A stretch of 32,832 bases of DNA from Gammaproteobacteria bacterium (GTDB taxonomy: Bacteria; Pseudomonadota; Gammaproteobacteria; SZUA-229). This document shows positions 24,806-32,832 of the stretch, one piece after another. Numbering within the stretch: position 1 is the first letter of the stretch; every line of letters begins with the position of its first letter. A program made the position numbers and the translations under genes. The stretch lies in assembly GCA_030595325.1 (NCBI GenBank), contig JAUVDN010000016.1, positions 1-32,832 on the forward strand, in the 5' to 3' direction. The notes beneath the pieces were generated by a model. The model saw only the letters and a list, made by a program, of their open reading frames with translations, had not been told where the DNA came from and made no database searches.

Positions 24806-26083
24806 ATGAATCATCACCTTACAGAAACACGCTTCAAAGACTTCAATCTTGACCCAAGTTTACTCAAAGGCATAGACGAAGCCGGTTTTGAATTTTGCAC
24901 ACCGATACAAGCACAGAGCATACCAATTGCTCTTACCGGTAAAGATGTTGCCGGTGAGGCGCAGACTGGAACAGGTAAAACAGCCGCTTTCATGGTGGCC
25001 TGTCTCAATCATTTAATAACCAAGCCTCAGCATGAAAACCGCCAGCAAAATCAGGTGCGCGCGATGATACTGGCGCCAACGCGTGAACTCGCCATCCAGA
25101 TACATAAAGATGCCTCTGTGATTGGTAAATACACCGGATTAAAACTAGGCCTGGCCTACGGCGGCACTGACTACGATAAACAGCGTAACATCCTGACCGA
25201 TGGCGTCGACATACTCATCGGCACACCAGGACGCACCATCGATTTCTTCAAGCAGAAAGTATTCAGCCTGAAAAACTGCGACGTAGTTATATTAGATGAA
25301 GCAGATCGTATGTTCGACCTTGGTTTCATCGATGACATGCGCTACCTGTTAAACCGTTGCCCTGATCCGGACAAACGTTTAAGCCTGCTGTTTTCAGCAA
25401 CCTTATCTCATCGTGTTGGCGAACTTGCCTACGTGCACATGAATGATCCAGCGGAAATTCGCATAGAAGCCGAAAATAAAACGGCCGATAAAATCGAGCA
25501 GTCTATCTATTACCCGGCTAACGAGGAAAAGATTCCTCTATTACTGGGCTTGATGAACAAAATCAAGCCCACTCGCAGCATCGTTTTCATCAACACCAAA
25601 CGCGTCGCTGATAAAGTGTACGCGTGGCTTGAAGGTAACGGTTATAAATCAGCCTTATTGTCTGGCGATGTACCACAGAAAAAACGAGAAGTCCTGCTAA
25701 AAAAATTCCAGGATGGTGAATTCAGCACTTTGGTTGCTACCGATGTCGCTGCCCGAGGTTTACATATCCCTGAAGTCAGCCACGTATTTAACTTCGACCT
25801 GCCACAATCAGGTGAAGACTATGTGCACCGTATCGGACGTACTGCCCGAGCAGGCGCCAGTGGTTTTGCCATCAGTTTTGCCTGTGAAGATTACGCGCAT
25901 TACATCATGGACATCGAAGAATATATCGATCAGAAAATTGGCAAAGAAGCGGTAACCAGTGAGTTATTGCCTAAGCCAAAACCACCGATTAAGATGGAAC
26001 GTAGACCTAGACCTGGTGGCAATCGTCCTGGTGGTAACCGCAACCAGAACCATGGTGGCGGAAATCGGAATCGACGTAGATAA
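24806..26083 (+). CDS. rhlB: ATP-dependent RNA helicase RhlB
   Basis: A DEAD-box helicase which in E. coli is the degradosome helicase. It opens HHLTETRFKDFNLDPSLLKG and shows the Q motif (CTPIQ), motif I AQTGTGKT (52-59), PTRELA, DEAD at 164-167, SAT at 197-199, and VATDVAARGLHIP and HRIGRTARAG in the second RecA domain. RhlB-specific stretches such as LKLGLAYGGTDYDKQ and VDILIGTPGR match the E. coli protein closely. The C-terminus (about 395-425) is a basic Arg/Gly/Asn-rich tail, probably an RNA-binding extension. It has 425 residues. It is divergent from trxA-rho. Confidence 0.95.
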   Translation: MNHHLTETRFKDFNLDPSLLKGIDEAGFEFCTPIQAQSIPIALTGKDVAGEAQTGTGKTAAFMVACLNHLITKPQHENRQQNQVRAMILAPTRELAIQIHKDASVIGKYTGLKLGLAYGGTDYDKQRNILTDGVDILIGTPGRTIDFFKQKVFSLKNCDVVILDEADRMFDLGFIDDMRYLLNRCPDPDKRLSLLFSATLSHRVGELAYVHMNDPAEIRIEAENKTADKIEQSIYYPANEEKIPLLLGLMNKIKPTRSIVFINTKRVADKVYAWLEGNGYKSALLSGDVPQKKREVLLKKFQDGEFSTLVATDVAARGLHIPEVSHVFNFDLPQSGEDYVHRIGRTARAGASGFAISFACEDYAHYIMDIEEYIDQKIGKEAVTSELLPKPKPPIKMERRPRPGGNRPGGNRNQNHGGGNRNRRR

Positions 26084-26089
26084 CCGGTC

Positions 26090-26165
26090 AATGAATAATG
26101 AATAATTGAAAAGCTAAAAGACAAAGCAGATTAATGTTTGTGTTTTTTATTATTCATTATTCATT
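26090..26165. terminator. long-loop AT-rich inverted repeat between rhlB and purK
   Basis: A 17-base arm (26090-26106) built on repeated AATGAAT units is an exact reverse complement of 26149-26165, with a 42-base loop. The right side continues as short direct repeats (TTCATTA, TTCACTG) to about 26187. It separates two convergent genes and could end both transcripts, but the stem is very AT-rich. Confidence 0.45.
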
Positions 26166-26197
26166 ATTCACTGTTCACTGTTCATTACGTTTTCCCT

Positions 26198-27343
26198 TCA
26201 CGAATCTGAAAGCTTACTAAAAACACCCTCAGCCACAACTAACGCGGACTCAACATCTTCTGCCAAAACGTTAAAGTGCCCCATCTTCCGCCCAGGGCGA
26301 GCTTCAGGTTTACCGTAGAGATGTAACTTAATATTGTTCTGAGCAAAGATATCAGCCCAGTTTGGCAACCACAGATCACCCAGCATATTAACCATCACCA
26401 CCGGCGACATCAGTCGAGTATCACCCGGTTTTAACCCACACATCATGCGCACCTGCTGCTCAAATTGTGAGGTAACACAGGCATCTTTGGTGTAATGCCC
26501 ACTGTTGTGGGGGCGTGGCGCCATCTCATTAAAGTACAGTACGTCATCTTCACTGACAAAAAACTCAACCGCCAATATACCCACATAAGACATGGCATCG
26601 GCAAGGATCGAAGCATTCTCAATGGCCAGTTTAGTTATCTCTTCACTAACCCTTGCTGGCACAATGCTCAGGTGTAACACGCCATTCCTATGCTGGTTTT
26701 CAGAGACCGGGAAATTAGCCATCTCAGCATTAGCATTTCTGGCAACGATGGCTGAAACCTCACAACGGATATTAATTTTTTTCTCCAGCACACAATCAAC
26801 TTTACCCACTTGTTCAAAAGCAGATTCAAGCTCAGCAACATCATTAACAACAAACTGACCTTTGCCGTCATAACCCAGCGTATTGCTTTTTAAAATTGCT
26901 GGAAAACCGACATCATCGGCTGCCTGCTGCAGCTCCTTTTCACTTAAAATTGCTGCGTATGGCACAGGCCGTAAACCTGCTTTCTGTGCAAACTGTTTCT
27001 CAATATCACGATTCTGGGCAATTTCCAGTGATTCAGCAACAGGGTAAACAATCGTTTTATCAGCGATAAAACGGACACTTTCAGAGGGAATATTTTCAAA
27101 TTCAAGCGTGATGGCATCGCACTGCTTTGCCATACTTTCGAGTGCAGCCTGATCGGTATATTCTGCCTGAATATGCACATCCGAAATATGGCCGGCGCCA
27201 CATAAAGGATCAGGATCCAGCACGATTACGCGGTAACCCATGGTACGGGCGGCCACGCAGAACATACGACCTAACTGGCCACCACCTAATACGCCAAGTG
27301 TAGCACCGGGCAATATTTGAGGGCTACTGCTATCAGCACTCAT
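26198..27343 (-). CDS. purK: N5-carboxyaminoimidazole ribonucleotide synthase PurK
   Basis: An ATP-grasp enzyme that carboxylates AIR to N5-CAIR with ATP and bicarbonate. The protein has 381 residues. The N-terminal LGVLGGGQLGRMFCVAARTM is the PurK signature; LKSNTLGYDGKGQFVV is the ATP-grasp glycine loop, and FNEMAPRPHNSGHYTKDAC is diagnostic of the active site. It starts two bases after the purE stop and hands its product to PurE. Confidence 0.97.
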   Translation of the reverse strand: MSADSSSPQILPGATLGVLGGGQLGRMFCVAARTMGYRVIVLDPDPLCGAGHISDVHIQAEYTDQAALESMAKQCDAITLEFENIPSESVRFIADKTIVYPVAESLEIAQNRDIEKQFAQKAGLRPVPYAAILSEKELQQAADDVGFPAILKSNTLGYDGKGQFVVNDVAELESAFEQVGKVDCVLEKKINIRCEVSAIVARNANAEMANFPVSENQHRNGVLHLSIVPARVSEEITKLAIENASILADAMSYVGILAVEFFVSEDDVLYFNEMAPRPHNSGHYTKDACVTSQFEQQVRMMCGLKPGDTRLMSPVVMVNMLGDLWLPNWADIFAQNNIKLHLYGKPEARPGRKMGHFNVLAEDVESALVVAEGVFSKLSDS

Positions 27344-27345
27344 AA

Positions 27346-27867
27346 TTAATCACCGTCTGGTGGTAAAGTCATCGCAAAAACACTCTGCTGCTGCTTTTCC
27401 CTGAATTCAGTTAATTTATCAGCAAGAGACGCATCTGTGATTGCCAACATAGATATCGCAGACAGTGCTGCATTCGCCGCACCGGCCTCACCGATAGCAT
27501 AAGTAGCGACAGGAATACCTTTTGGCATTTGTACGATAGAAAGTAAGGAATCCATACCTTTAAGGTGTTTTGATGGCACTGGCACGCCAAGTACAGGCAA
27601 TGTTGTTTTCGCAGCCAGCATTCCCGGTAGATGTGCAGCACCGCCCGCACCAGCAATAATTGCAGAAAAACCTTTAGCTCTCGCAGTGTCAGCAAATTCA
27701 AATAATAATTCTGGAGTCCTATGCGCTGAAACAACCTTTGCTTCATAGTCGACACCAAATGCTTGTAACTGCTCTACTGCATGTTTCATTACCGGCCAGT
27801 CACTCTGGCTACCCATAACAACAGCTATTTTACCTGCTCGACCCGATGAACTATTTTGTTGAGACAT
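27346..27867 (-). CDS. purE: N5-CAIR mutase PurE (class I)
   Basis: Converts N5-CAIR to CAIR. The 173 residues include [12 protein letters not shown] (substrate phosphate loop with Ser and Asp), SAHRTPE with the catalytic His, and [11 protein letters not shown]. The presence of purK directly behind it identifies the class I (N5-CAIR) pathway rather than an AIR carboxylase. It is the first gene of the purEK pair. Confidence 0.97.
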   Translation of the reverse strand: MSQQNSSSGRAGKIAVVMGSQSDWPVMKHAVEQLQAFGVDYEAKVVSAHRTPELLFEFADTARAKGFSAIIAGAGGAAHLPGMLAAKTTLPVLGVPVPSKHLKGMDSLLSIVQMPKGIPVATYAIGEAGAANAALSAISMLAITDASLADKLTEFREKQQQSVFAMTLPPDGD

Positions 27868-28097
27868 ACGCCTAACCTAATTTCCCAGAAAAAGCCGTCG
27901 ATTTTATACGATTTAATCCCTTTTTTATACTGCCAAATATTCTGCTCACACAGCAACCACTTTTATAACTATAATTCTTCGCAAAACACCCTGTACTCAT
28001 TCTAGAAAAAACGTTGAACCCTTAGTGTGTCGCTATCTTTCAAAAAATCGCGAATAACTTTCTATTTATGTGAACTTTGTCAGGTTTTCGACAATAA

Positions 28098-28125
28098 TTG
28101 TCGATTATTATATATTCTATAGAAT
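28098..28125 (+). promoter_or_regulatory. candidate promoter with overlapping dyads for the rhodanese/GGDEF-EAL pair
   Basis: TTGTCG (28098-28103) and TAGAAT (28120-28125) with a 16-base spacer make a moderate sigma70 promoter. Both hexamers sit inside perfect dyads (28089-28103 and 28114-28125), which could be operator sites. The predicted leader is about 110 bases. Confidence 0.3.
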
Positions 28126-28205
28126 TTTTACTATTATTAAGTCACTGCCCATCTGCTGACAAGCAAGGCAGGCAAATCTATAAATTAAAAATTTATGGGG
28201 CTCAA

Positions 28206-28241
28206 ATGACAACACGAAATAAACATTTCGTTACAGATTAA
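28206..28241 (+). CDS. possible 11-codon leader ORF before the rhodanese gene
   Basis: ATG to TAA encodes MTTRNKHFVTD. GGGG lies six bases upstream of its ATG. The stop is two bases before the rhodanese ATG, which has no Shine-Dalgarno of its own. A hairpin (28214-28231) lies inside it. Translational coupling is plausible, but so short a frame can occur by chance. Confidence 0.25.
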   Translation: MTTRNKHFVTD

Positions 28242-28243
28242 TT

Positions 28244-28726
28244 ATGTGCAATAAAAAAACCAGCGTTTTTAGTGACATCACTTTGCTTTCTATCACGATG
28301 GTTTCATTGCTGATGCTCTCACTAAGTACATTTGCTGAACAGGCACCCAACCTGTTCAAGCCGACAGTTGTTGTTCCCAAAAAAATTGCCGGTGTTAATA
28401 CAGTCAGTGCCGAACAGGTAATCGAACTTTTGACTTCAGCAACACCACCATTACTAATTGACGCACGGATAAAAAAGGATCGTGACTACGGCTATATAGA
28501 AAGCAGTATCAGCCTACCGGACATTAATACTAACTGTCAGACACTGAGTAAACTCATCACTGATAAAAACCAGCACCTGACGTTCTACTGTAATGGCGTG
28601 CAATGTGGCCGCAGCGTCGTTTCCATTAAAGTTGCCCGCTCTTGTGGCTATCATAATTTATCCTGGTTCAAAGGAGGTTTCGCCGAATGGAAAGAGAAAG
28701 GTTACCAGTACATTAAATATCGGTAA
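28244..28726 (+). CDS. periplasmic rhodanese-domain protein
   Basis: A 160-residue protein with a signal peptide (hydrophobic core TLLSITMVSLLMLSLSTFA, cleavage near residue 31) and a single rhodanese domain. The active-site loop is Cys116 in FYCNGVQCGRSVV, the 'CNGxxCxRS' type; a second Cys121 lies in the loop. LLIDARIKKDRDYGYIESSI is the conserved CH2A-like strand, although the usual 'IPGA' His/Pro is altered. It may transfer sulfur or bind sulfane sulfur in the periplasm, which fits an organism dealing with reduced sulfur, but the substrate is not known. The large c-di-GMP protein starts 21 bases downstream. Confidence 0.87.
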   Translation: MCNKKTSVFSDITLLSITMVSLLMLSLSTFAEQAPNLFKPTVVVPKKIAGVNTVSAEQVIELLTSATPPLLIDARIKKDRDYGYIESSISLPDINTNCQTLSKLITDKNQHLTFYCNGVQCGRSVVSIKVARSCGYHNLSWFKGGFAEWKEKGYQYIKYR

Positions 28727-28747
28727 CAGGACAGCGACAACCAACTA

Positions 28748-31579
28748 ATGAATATTAACCGCTTTACACTACAGAAAACATTAGCCGCCACTATTTTACT
28801 AATTGGCCTGATAGGTATCGGTCTGGTTATCGCCACTGATTTCACCTATCGTAAAGTTGCTTACAAACAACAGACAGACGCAGTCAATCAACTGATTGAG
28901 ATCAAGTCAATTGACTTAATTAAAAAATTATCGGAACGACAAAAAGAGCTGGGATTCAGACTGCAAAGTGAAACTGAGTTTTTAAAAGCATTCAATAATA
29001 AAAATACAAAAGGCATGGTCTACTGGCTGGATCAGGAATTCAACCGCTATTATGTAACCATAGGGTTAATCAAACTTGAAAAAATATTACTCTATGATGC
29101 AGACTTTAAACTAATCACCCATTCTGATCGTGGCGTAGACACCATAAATAGCGAGAAAACAGCCTGCTCTCAGCTTATCAAACACGTGGGCACACTACCG
29201 AACATTCAACGCACGAAACCGATATCACAGCTGTGTGAGTTTAATAACCGCCCGTTTCTGTCCAGCATTATTTCGATCGGCAGTATAAAACCTAAAGGTT
29301 ACATACAGGTAATTGCAGACCCTGCACACATACTGACTAAAATTGAAGCCGAGCTTGGCATTCCGCTAACAATCTACAACAGCAGCAATAAATTGCTTCA
29401 TCAATCAATCAACTGGCCGAACAACAAAGATTTATCAGAAAATCTGGTTAGCACACATACTATCTATGACAGTGAAAACAATGCTGCACTAAAAGTCAGT
29501 GGCGCATCAGACATAACCGCCTTTAAAAAGCATTTAGATGATACTCGCTATAATGTCTTAATCGGCGCCACCGCTTTAACGCTATTTACACTACTGTTTG
29601 CGCTGGTGATTTTGCATCGCGGTTTACTACCTTTATCTCACCTGCGAAAAGCGGCTGATAGCAGTGCTAAGGGTGAATTTATTTCAGTCGATGAAAAAGG
29701 TTACGCAGAAATAACTAAACCGATACATGCGTTCAACCTGATGGTCGGTAAAATCCAGTCACTGATTGACGACCTTAAAAACGAAGTTGTAAAACATCAA
29801 AAAACGGAAGACAACTTTAAACTAGCTAAAGAAACTGCTGAACAACACGCCCGCACCGCAAAACAACAGAGTAACTTCCTGCACATGACACTGCAGTCAA
29901 TTGTCGATGGCGTAATCACTACCACTGTGGATGGCTATGTTAAATCTATCAATCCAATGGCAGAACAATTAACTGGCTGGACCGAAGCAGAAGCTGAAGG
30001 CAAACCTCTAGTTCAGGTGATGCATGCCCTTAAAGAAGAGACCCACGCTCGAATCTATGACCCAACTGAAAACATAGAATACAAATCGGTACTTGATGAG
30101 CCGATTAGCGCTATTCTCATTCAACGCGACAGCAACATTGAAACACCCGTGGAATACATTGTGGCACCGATGCGTGACCACGAAGATGAAATCGCCGGTA
30201 TTGTTGTAATTATTCATGATGAGTCCGTACAGCGTTCACTCAATAGACAGTTAACATTCCAGGCAACTCACGATGCTTTAACCGGCCTAATCAACCGCTA
30301 CGAATTCGAGCACCGACTTAAGAATGTAATCTCATCACAGGCCGCGCACGAGTCAATCAACACGTTGTGTTACATCGATCTGGATCAGTTTAAGTTAGTC
30401 AATGATACCTGTGGCCATGCCGCCGGTGACGAGCTACTTAAACAAATCACCTTGTTGCTACAGACTACTTTAGACAGCGTTGGTACATTGGCACGCCTCG
30501 GCGGCGATGAATTTGGTTTATTACTGGAAAACACAACCATCAGCGAAGCCAAAGAAATTTCAGGCCGACTACTGGAGGTAATCAAAAACTTCCATTTCAC
30601 CTGGAACGAAAATACCTTTACATTGGGCGCTAGTATTGGCATCGCCCCCATTCCAAGTAACACAATCTCTTGTGAAGAGATTTTAAGCAATGCTGATTCT
30701 GCCTGCTATCTAGCCAAAGAAAGTGGTCGTAACCGCACTCAGGTATTTACTGAAGAAGATGACAAGCTATTAACGCAGCAGCGTGAGATGCACTGGGTTT
30801 CTCGCATCAATCACGCATTGGAAGAAAACCGCTTCCAGCTGTATTTCCAGGAAATCATGCCACTTAATAATCAGGAACAATCCTTTATCACCCATGGTGA
30901 GATCCTGTTACGCATGATTGATAAAGAAGGCGACATCGTCTCTCCCAGCAACTTCCTGCCCGCTGCAGAACGTTACAACATGATTACCCTGATTGATGAA
31001 TGGGTGGTAGAAAACTCGATCAAATGGCTGGCATCAAGTAAAGAAAAACTTTTAATCTCGGTTAATCTGTCAGGCATGTCGCTCTCCAGCAGAGACTTCC
31101 TGAATTTTGTCGTATCCAAGATAAAACAGTACAAAGTTAACCCCGAACTGTTATGTTTTGAGATAACAGAAACAGCTGCTATCAATAATTTAAGCACCGC
31201 TATTCACTTCATGAACATATTGAAGAAATTAGGCTGCTCTTTTGCATTAGATGATTTTGGCAGCGGCCTGTCTTCATTCTCGTACCTGAACAGCCTGCCG
31301 GTTGATTACCTGAAGATTGACGGCTCTTTTGTTATGGATATCGATAAAGACCCGATGCATTACGCTATGGTGAAGTCCATCAATGAAGTGGGACAGGTAA
31401 TGGGCATAAAAACCATCGCTGAATATGCTGCTTCTGAAGGTATTATTCGAAGCTTACGTGATATTGGTGTTGATAACGCACAAGGTTATGCTATTGCCAG
31501 ACCGATACCACTGGCGTCACTTAACCTGGAAAGCAAACCAGCTTTATCCGTTGTTGCGAATGATCAGCACGCCAACTAA
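28748..31579 (+). CDS. membrane PAS-GGDEF-EAL c-di-GMP turnover protein
   Basis: A 943-residue sensor protein. It has a membrane helix at about 12-30, a periplasmic sensor domain of about 240 residues, and a second helix at about 270-290. A HAMP region (about 290-345), a coiled segment, and a PAS domain (about 375-495; SIVDGVITTTVDGYVKSINP) follow. The GGDEF domain spans about 505-670 with intact GGDEF at 585-589 but no RxxD inhibitory site. The EAL domain (about 685-930) has EIL at 718-720 in place of EAL, and keeps Asn773, Glu805, Asp835-Asp836 (DDFGSG), Lys856 (LKIDG), Glu892 and Gln912 (QGY). Both synthesis and hydrolysis of c-di-GMP are therefore possible. Its stop is six bases from that of convergent cbbR. 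Confidence 0.94.
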   Translation: MNINRFTLQKTLAATILLIGLIGIGLVIATDFTYRKVAYKQQTDAVNQLIEIKSIDLIKKLSERQKELGFRLQSETEFLKAFNNKNTKGMVYWLDQEFNRYYVTIGLIKLEKILLYDADFKLITHSDRGVDTINSEKTACSQLIKHVGTLPNIQRTKPISQLCEFNNRPFLSSIISIGSIKPKGYIQVIADPAHILTKIEAELGIPLTIYNSSNKLLHQSINWPNNKDLSENLVSTHTIYDSENNAALKVSGASDITAFKKHLDDTRYNVLIGATALTLFTLLFALVILHRGLLPLSHLRKAADSSAKGEFISVDEKGYAEITKPIHAFNLMVGKIQSLIDDLKNEVVKHQKTEDNFKLAKETAEQHARTAKQQSNFLHMTLQSIVDGVITTTVDGYVKSINPMAEQLTGWTEAEAEGKPLVQVMHALKEETHARIYDPTENIEYKSVLDEPISAILIQRDSNIETPVEYIVAPMRDHEDEIAGIVVIIHDESVQRSLNRQLTFQATHDALTGLINRYEFEHRLKNVISSQAAHESINTLCYIDLDQFKLVNDTCGHAAGDELLKQITLLLQTTLDSVGTLARLGGDEFGLLLENTTISEAKEISGRLLEVIKNFHFTWNENTFTLGASIGIAPIPSNTISCEEILSNADSACYLAKESGRNRTQVFTEEDDKLLTQQREMHWVSRINHALEENRFQLYFQEIMPLNNQEQSFITHGEILLRMIDKEGDIVSPSNFLPAAERYNMITLIDEWVVENSIKWLASSKEKLLISVNLSGMSLSSRDFLNFVVSKIKQYKVNPELLCFEITETAAINNLSTAIHFMNILKKLGCSFALDDFGSGLSSFSYLNSLPVDYLKIDGSFVMDIDKDPMHYAMVKSINEVGQVMGIKTIAEYAASEGIIRSLRDIGVDNAQGYAIARPIPLASLNLESKPALSVVANDQHAN

Positions 31580-31585
31580 CAATCG

Positions 31586-32497
31586 TTAAGACAGACGAAT
31601 AAATTCTTTCGCCTGCTCTAGCACAAACGTCTTAAATACTTTAGCTATCGGTGATAAACGTTTACCTTTTCGCTGCATGACATACCAGTGCCGTTGAATA
31701 GGAAAATCACAAACATCAAGAATCTGTAACCGCTTAGTTTCCAATTCAAGTTCAAGCGTATGAATCGAAACAATGCCCAAACCCAAGCCAGCCTCAACCG
31801 CCTGCTTGATGGCTTCATTACTACTCATCTCGATACCTGTATGAAAACTCACCTCATGCTCAGCAAAAAAACGCTCAATCGCACTCCTTGTTCCCGAACC
31901 GGTTTCACGCACCACGAAGTTCTCATGCTCAAAACGTTCGAGCTTCAGCTGCTTCTCTGATGCCAATGGGTGTCTTGGCGAGGCGATCATTACTAATGGA
32001 TTATCCATAAAAGCTTCTGCCTCAACCTCCACACCTTCTGGCGGTTGCCCCATGATAACCAAATCTGGACGATTCGACTCCAGTTGTTCACGCAGGCTAG
32101 CGCGGTTAGTGACATCAAGCGAGATGGTGACATCTTCATATTGCCGTGAAAATGCCGCCAGCAGCCGTGTTGCAAAGTGGCTGGCGGTGGTCGCAACTGA
32201 TATTGATAAACGGCCAGACTGCACACCTTTAAGCCCATCCAGCACTACTTCAGCCTCATCCAGCATATGACCGATACTTCTACTGTAAGCATAAATCTCC
32301 CGCCCGGCAGCGGTCAGGTGCATCTTTTTACCTATCTGCTCAAACAAAGGCAAACCCGCGACCTCCTCTAACTGCTTGATCTGCATAGAAACACCAGGCT
32401 GACTCAGGTGTAATTCCTCAGCGGCACGAGTATAACTTAAGTGCCTTGCGGCGGACTCAAATACCTTGAGCTGCCTGAATGTAATGTTTAAAGCCAT
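31586..32497 (-). CDS. cbbR: LysR-type regulator CbbR of the Calvin cycle genes
   Basis: A 303-residue LysR regulator. The winged helix-turn-helix is at about 5-65 (TFRQLKVFESAARHLSYTRA, EELHLSQPGVSMQIKQLEE), followed by the co-inducer domain. The N-terminus (F-RQL-VFE-AARHLSYTRAAEELHLSQPxVSMQ) and the ending match CbbR as I know it. Divergence from a gene starting with a form II RuBisCO N-terminus supports the call. CbbR senses metabolites such as RuBP, phosphoglycerate or NADPH and activates cbb operons. AAGGAAA gives a good ribosome site before the ATG. Confidence 0.93.
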   Translation of the reverse strand: MALNITFRQLKVFESAARHLSYTRAAEELHLSQPGVSMQIKQLEEVAGLPLFEQIGKKMHLTAAGREIYAYSRSIGHMLDEAEVVLDGLKGVQSGRLSISVATTASHFATRLLAAFSRQYEDVTISLDVTNRASLREQLESNRPDLVIMGQPPEGVEVEAEAFMDNPLVMIASPRHPLASEKQLKLERFEHENFVVRETGSGTRSAIERFFAEHEVSFHTGIEMSSNEAIKQAVEAGLGLGIVSIHTLELELETKRLQILDVCDFPIQRHWYVMQRKGKRLSPIAKVFKTFVLEQAKEFIRLS

Positions 32498-32545
32498 AAA
32501 TTTGTTTCCTTAGTACTACAGGGTCGAAACCAATATCAGTGCTCC

Positions 32546-32626
32546 GCCGGTAACGCTATCGCTTATGCCGGCCTACGGTGAAAGCTGATTTTTTTGTAGG
32601 CTGGCATAAGCGATAGCGTTGCCGGC
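32546..32626. repeat. palindromic repeat with 31-bp arms in the cbbR-cbbM spacer
   Basis: Arm 32546-32576 (starting GCCGGTAACGCTATCGCTTA) pairs with 32596-32626 at 29 of 31 positions around a 19-base loop that contains a T-run. The core GCTATCGCTTATGCC resembles the dispersed palindromic repeats common in gammaproteobacterial genomes. It is more GC-rich than the surrounding AT-rich spacer, which suggests insertion. Confidence 0.8.
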
Positions 32627-32662
32627 GACAATCATACCATAAGCAAATACTTATTATAACAA

Positions 32663-32705
32663 TCAAAAACATTTAGTGTTAATTATGCTCAATCGGTTCT
32701 ATAGT
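32663..32705 (+). promoter_or_regulatory. candidate CbbR site and cbbM promoter
   Basis: Three TNA triplets (TCA 32663, TTA 32673, TTA 32683) are spaced exactly ten bases apart, giving two overlapping TNA-N7-TNA motifs, the CbbR consensus. A -10-like TATAGT follows at 32700-32705, and the -35 region is poor, as expected for an activated promoter. AT-rich DNA makes such motifs easy to find by chance. Confidence 0.35.
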
Positions 32706-32806
32706 ATGCGTCCTTGGTCGCGAAAGCCCTGCTTTTTGCATCAACCGAATTTAACTTTTCGATTTAATTATCGGATTTAATTTTCAATAATAATGAGGAG
32801 ATCTTA

Positions 32807-32832
32807 ATGGATCAGTCAGCACGTTATGCAGA
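32807..32832 (+). CDS. cbbM: form II RuBisCO large subunit CbbM (first 8 codons, truncated by window end)
   Basis: Only MDQSARYA is visible, preceded by a strong GAGGAG Shine-Dalgarno at 32795-32800. Form II RuBisCO proteins begin MDQSxRY (for example MDQSSRYVNL in Rhodospirillum rubrum), and a divergent cbbR is the expected neighbour. The call rests on eight residues plus context. A form II enzyme has poor CO2/O2 discrimination and suits low-oxygen, high-CO2 conditions, consistent with the cbb3 oxidase in this window. Confidence 0.75.

Larger units (their letters stand above)
27868..28243. other. divergent purE-rhodanese intergenic region
   Basis: These 376 AT-rich bases contain several dyads on the right side: CGACAAT-A-ATTGTCG (28089-28103), ATTCTATAGAAT (28114-28125), ATAAATT-AAA-AATTTAT (28180-28196) and ACGAAAT-AAAC-ATTTCGT (28214-28231). 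A candidate promoter and an 11-codon frame are listed separately. No PurR-type box is recognised near purE, and I see no known riboswitch. Confidence 0.45.

Noticed and set aside
28140-28240. Possible c-di-GMP-I (GEMM) riboswitch ahead of the rhodanese/GGDEF-EAL pair
   Set aside because: The leader contains GC-rich patches and hairpins, but I could not find the conserved GEMM segments or a tetraloop-receptor arrangement.

Overview
The window comes from a gammaproteobacterium that looks like an autotroph living at low oxygen. The evidence is a fabA-fabB pair, a dusB-fis pair, the rhlB/trxA/rho neighbourhood, a complete cbb3 oxidase locus with an FNR-type regulator, and a cbbR gene divergent from the first codons of what looks like form II RuBisCO (cbbM). 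A sulfur- or hydrogen-oxidising lifestyle is a reasonable inference, but no oxidation gene is visible here.

Layout. 1-2209: the 5' part of a DUF3301-type membrane protein (minus strand), divergent from fabA and fabB (unsaturated fatty acid synthesis). 2339-3843: an exported protein with a BamE-like end, and a PLP enzyme of the ACC deaminase/D-cysteine desulfhydrase family with an odd repeated N-terminus. 3927-6253: a zinc-ribbon/DUF3426 membrane protein, dusB and fis. 6266-7022: a roughly 750-bp non-coding element with long imperfect terminal inverted repeats and nested hairpins. 7136-9917: purH and a GAF-like/GGDEF diguanylate cyclase.

9987-21144 is the respiratory block. On the minus strand, in transcription order, are fnr, a Yip1-like membrane protein, ccoN, ccoO, ccoQ, ccoP, a small two-helix protein, ccoG and ccoH. 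Divergent on the plus strand are ccoI, ccoS, a zinc-ribbon protein and a small membrane protein. Structural subunits, copper delivery (CcoI, CcoG) and assembly factors (CcoH, CcoS) are therefore all present next to a probable oxygen-sensing regulator. An FNR-like box with a correctly spaced -10 lies ahead of the Yip1-ccoNOQP operon.

21320-27867: purD, a strong bidirectional terminator, rho and trxA (minus), rhlB (plus), and purE-purK (minus). The purine genes purH, purD, purE and purK are thus scattered through the window. 28244-31579: a periplasmic rhodanese followed by a large PAS-GGDEF-EAL protein. 31586-32832: cbbR and the start of cbbM, separated by an intergenic region that carries a 31-bp-arm palindromic repeat.

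Most genes are ordinary housekeeping or respiratory genes. The less usual features are the 6266-7022 element and its solo relative at 21192, the palindrome in the cbbR-cbbM control region, the accessory membrane and zinc-ribbon genes in the cco locus, and two genes whose predicted promoters put the transcription start on the start codon. I found no CRISPR array, tRNA, rRNA, phage or defence system.
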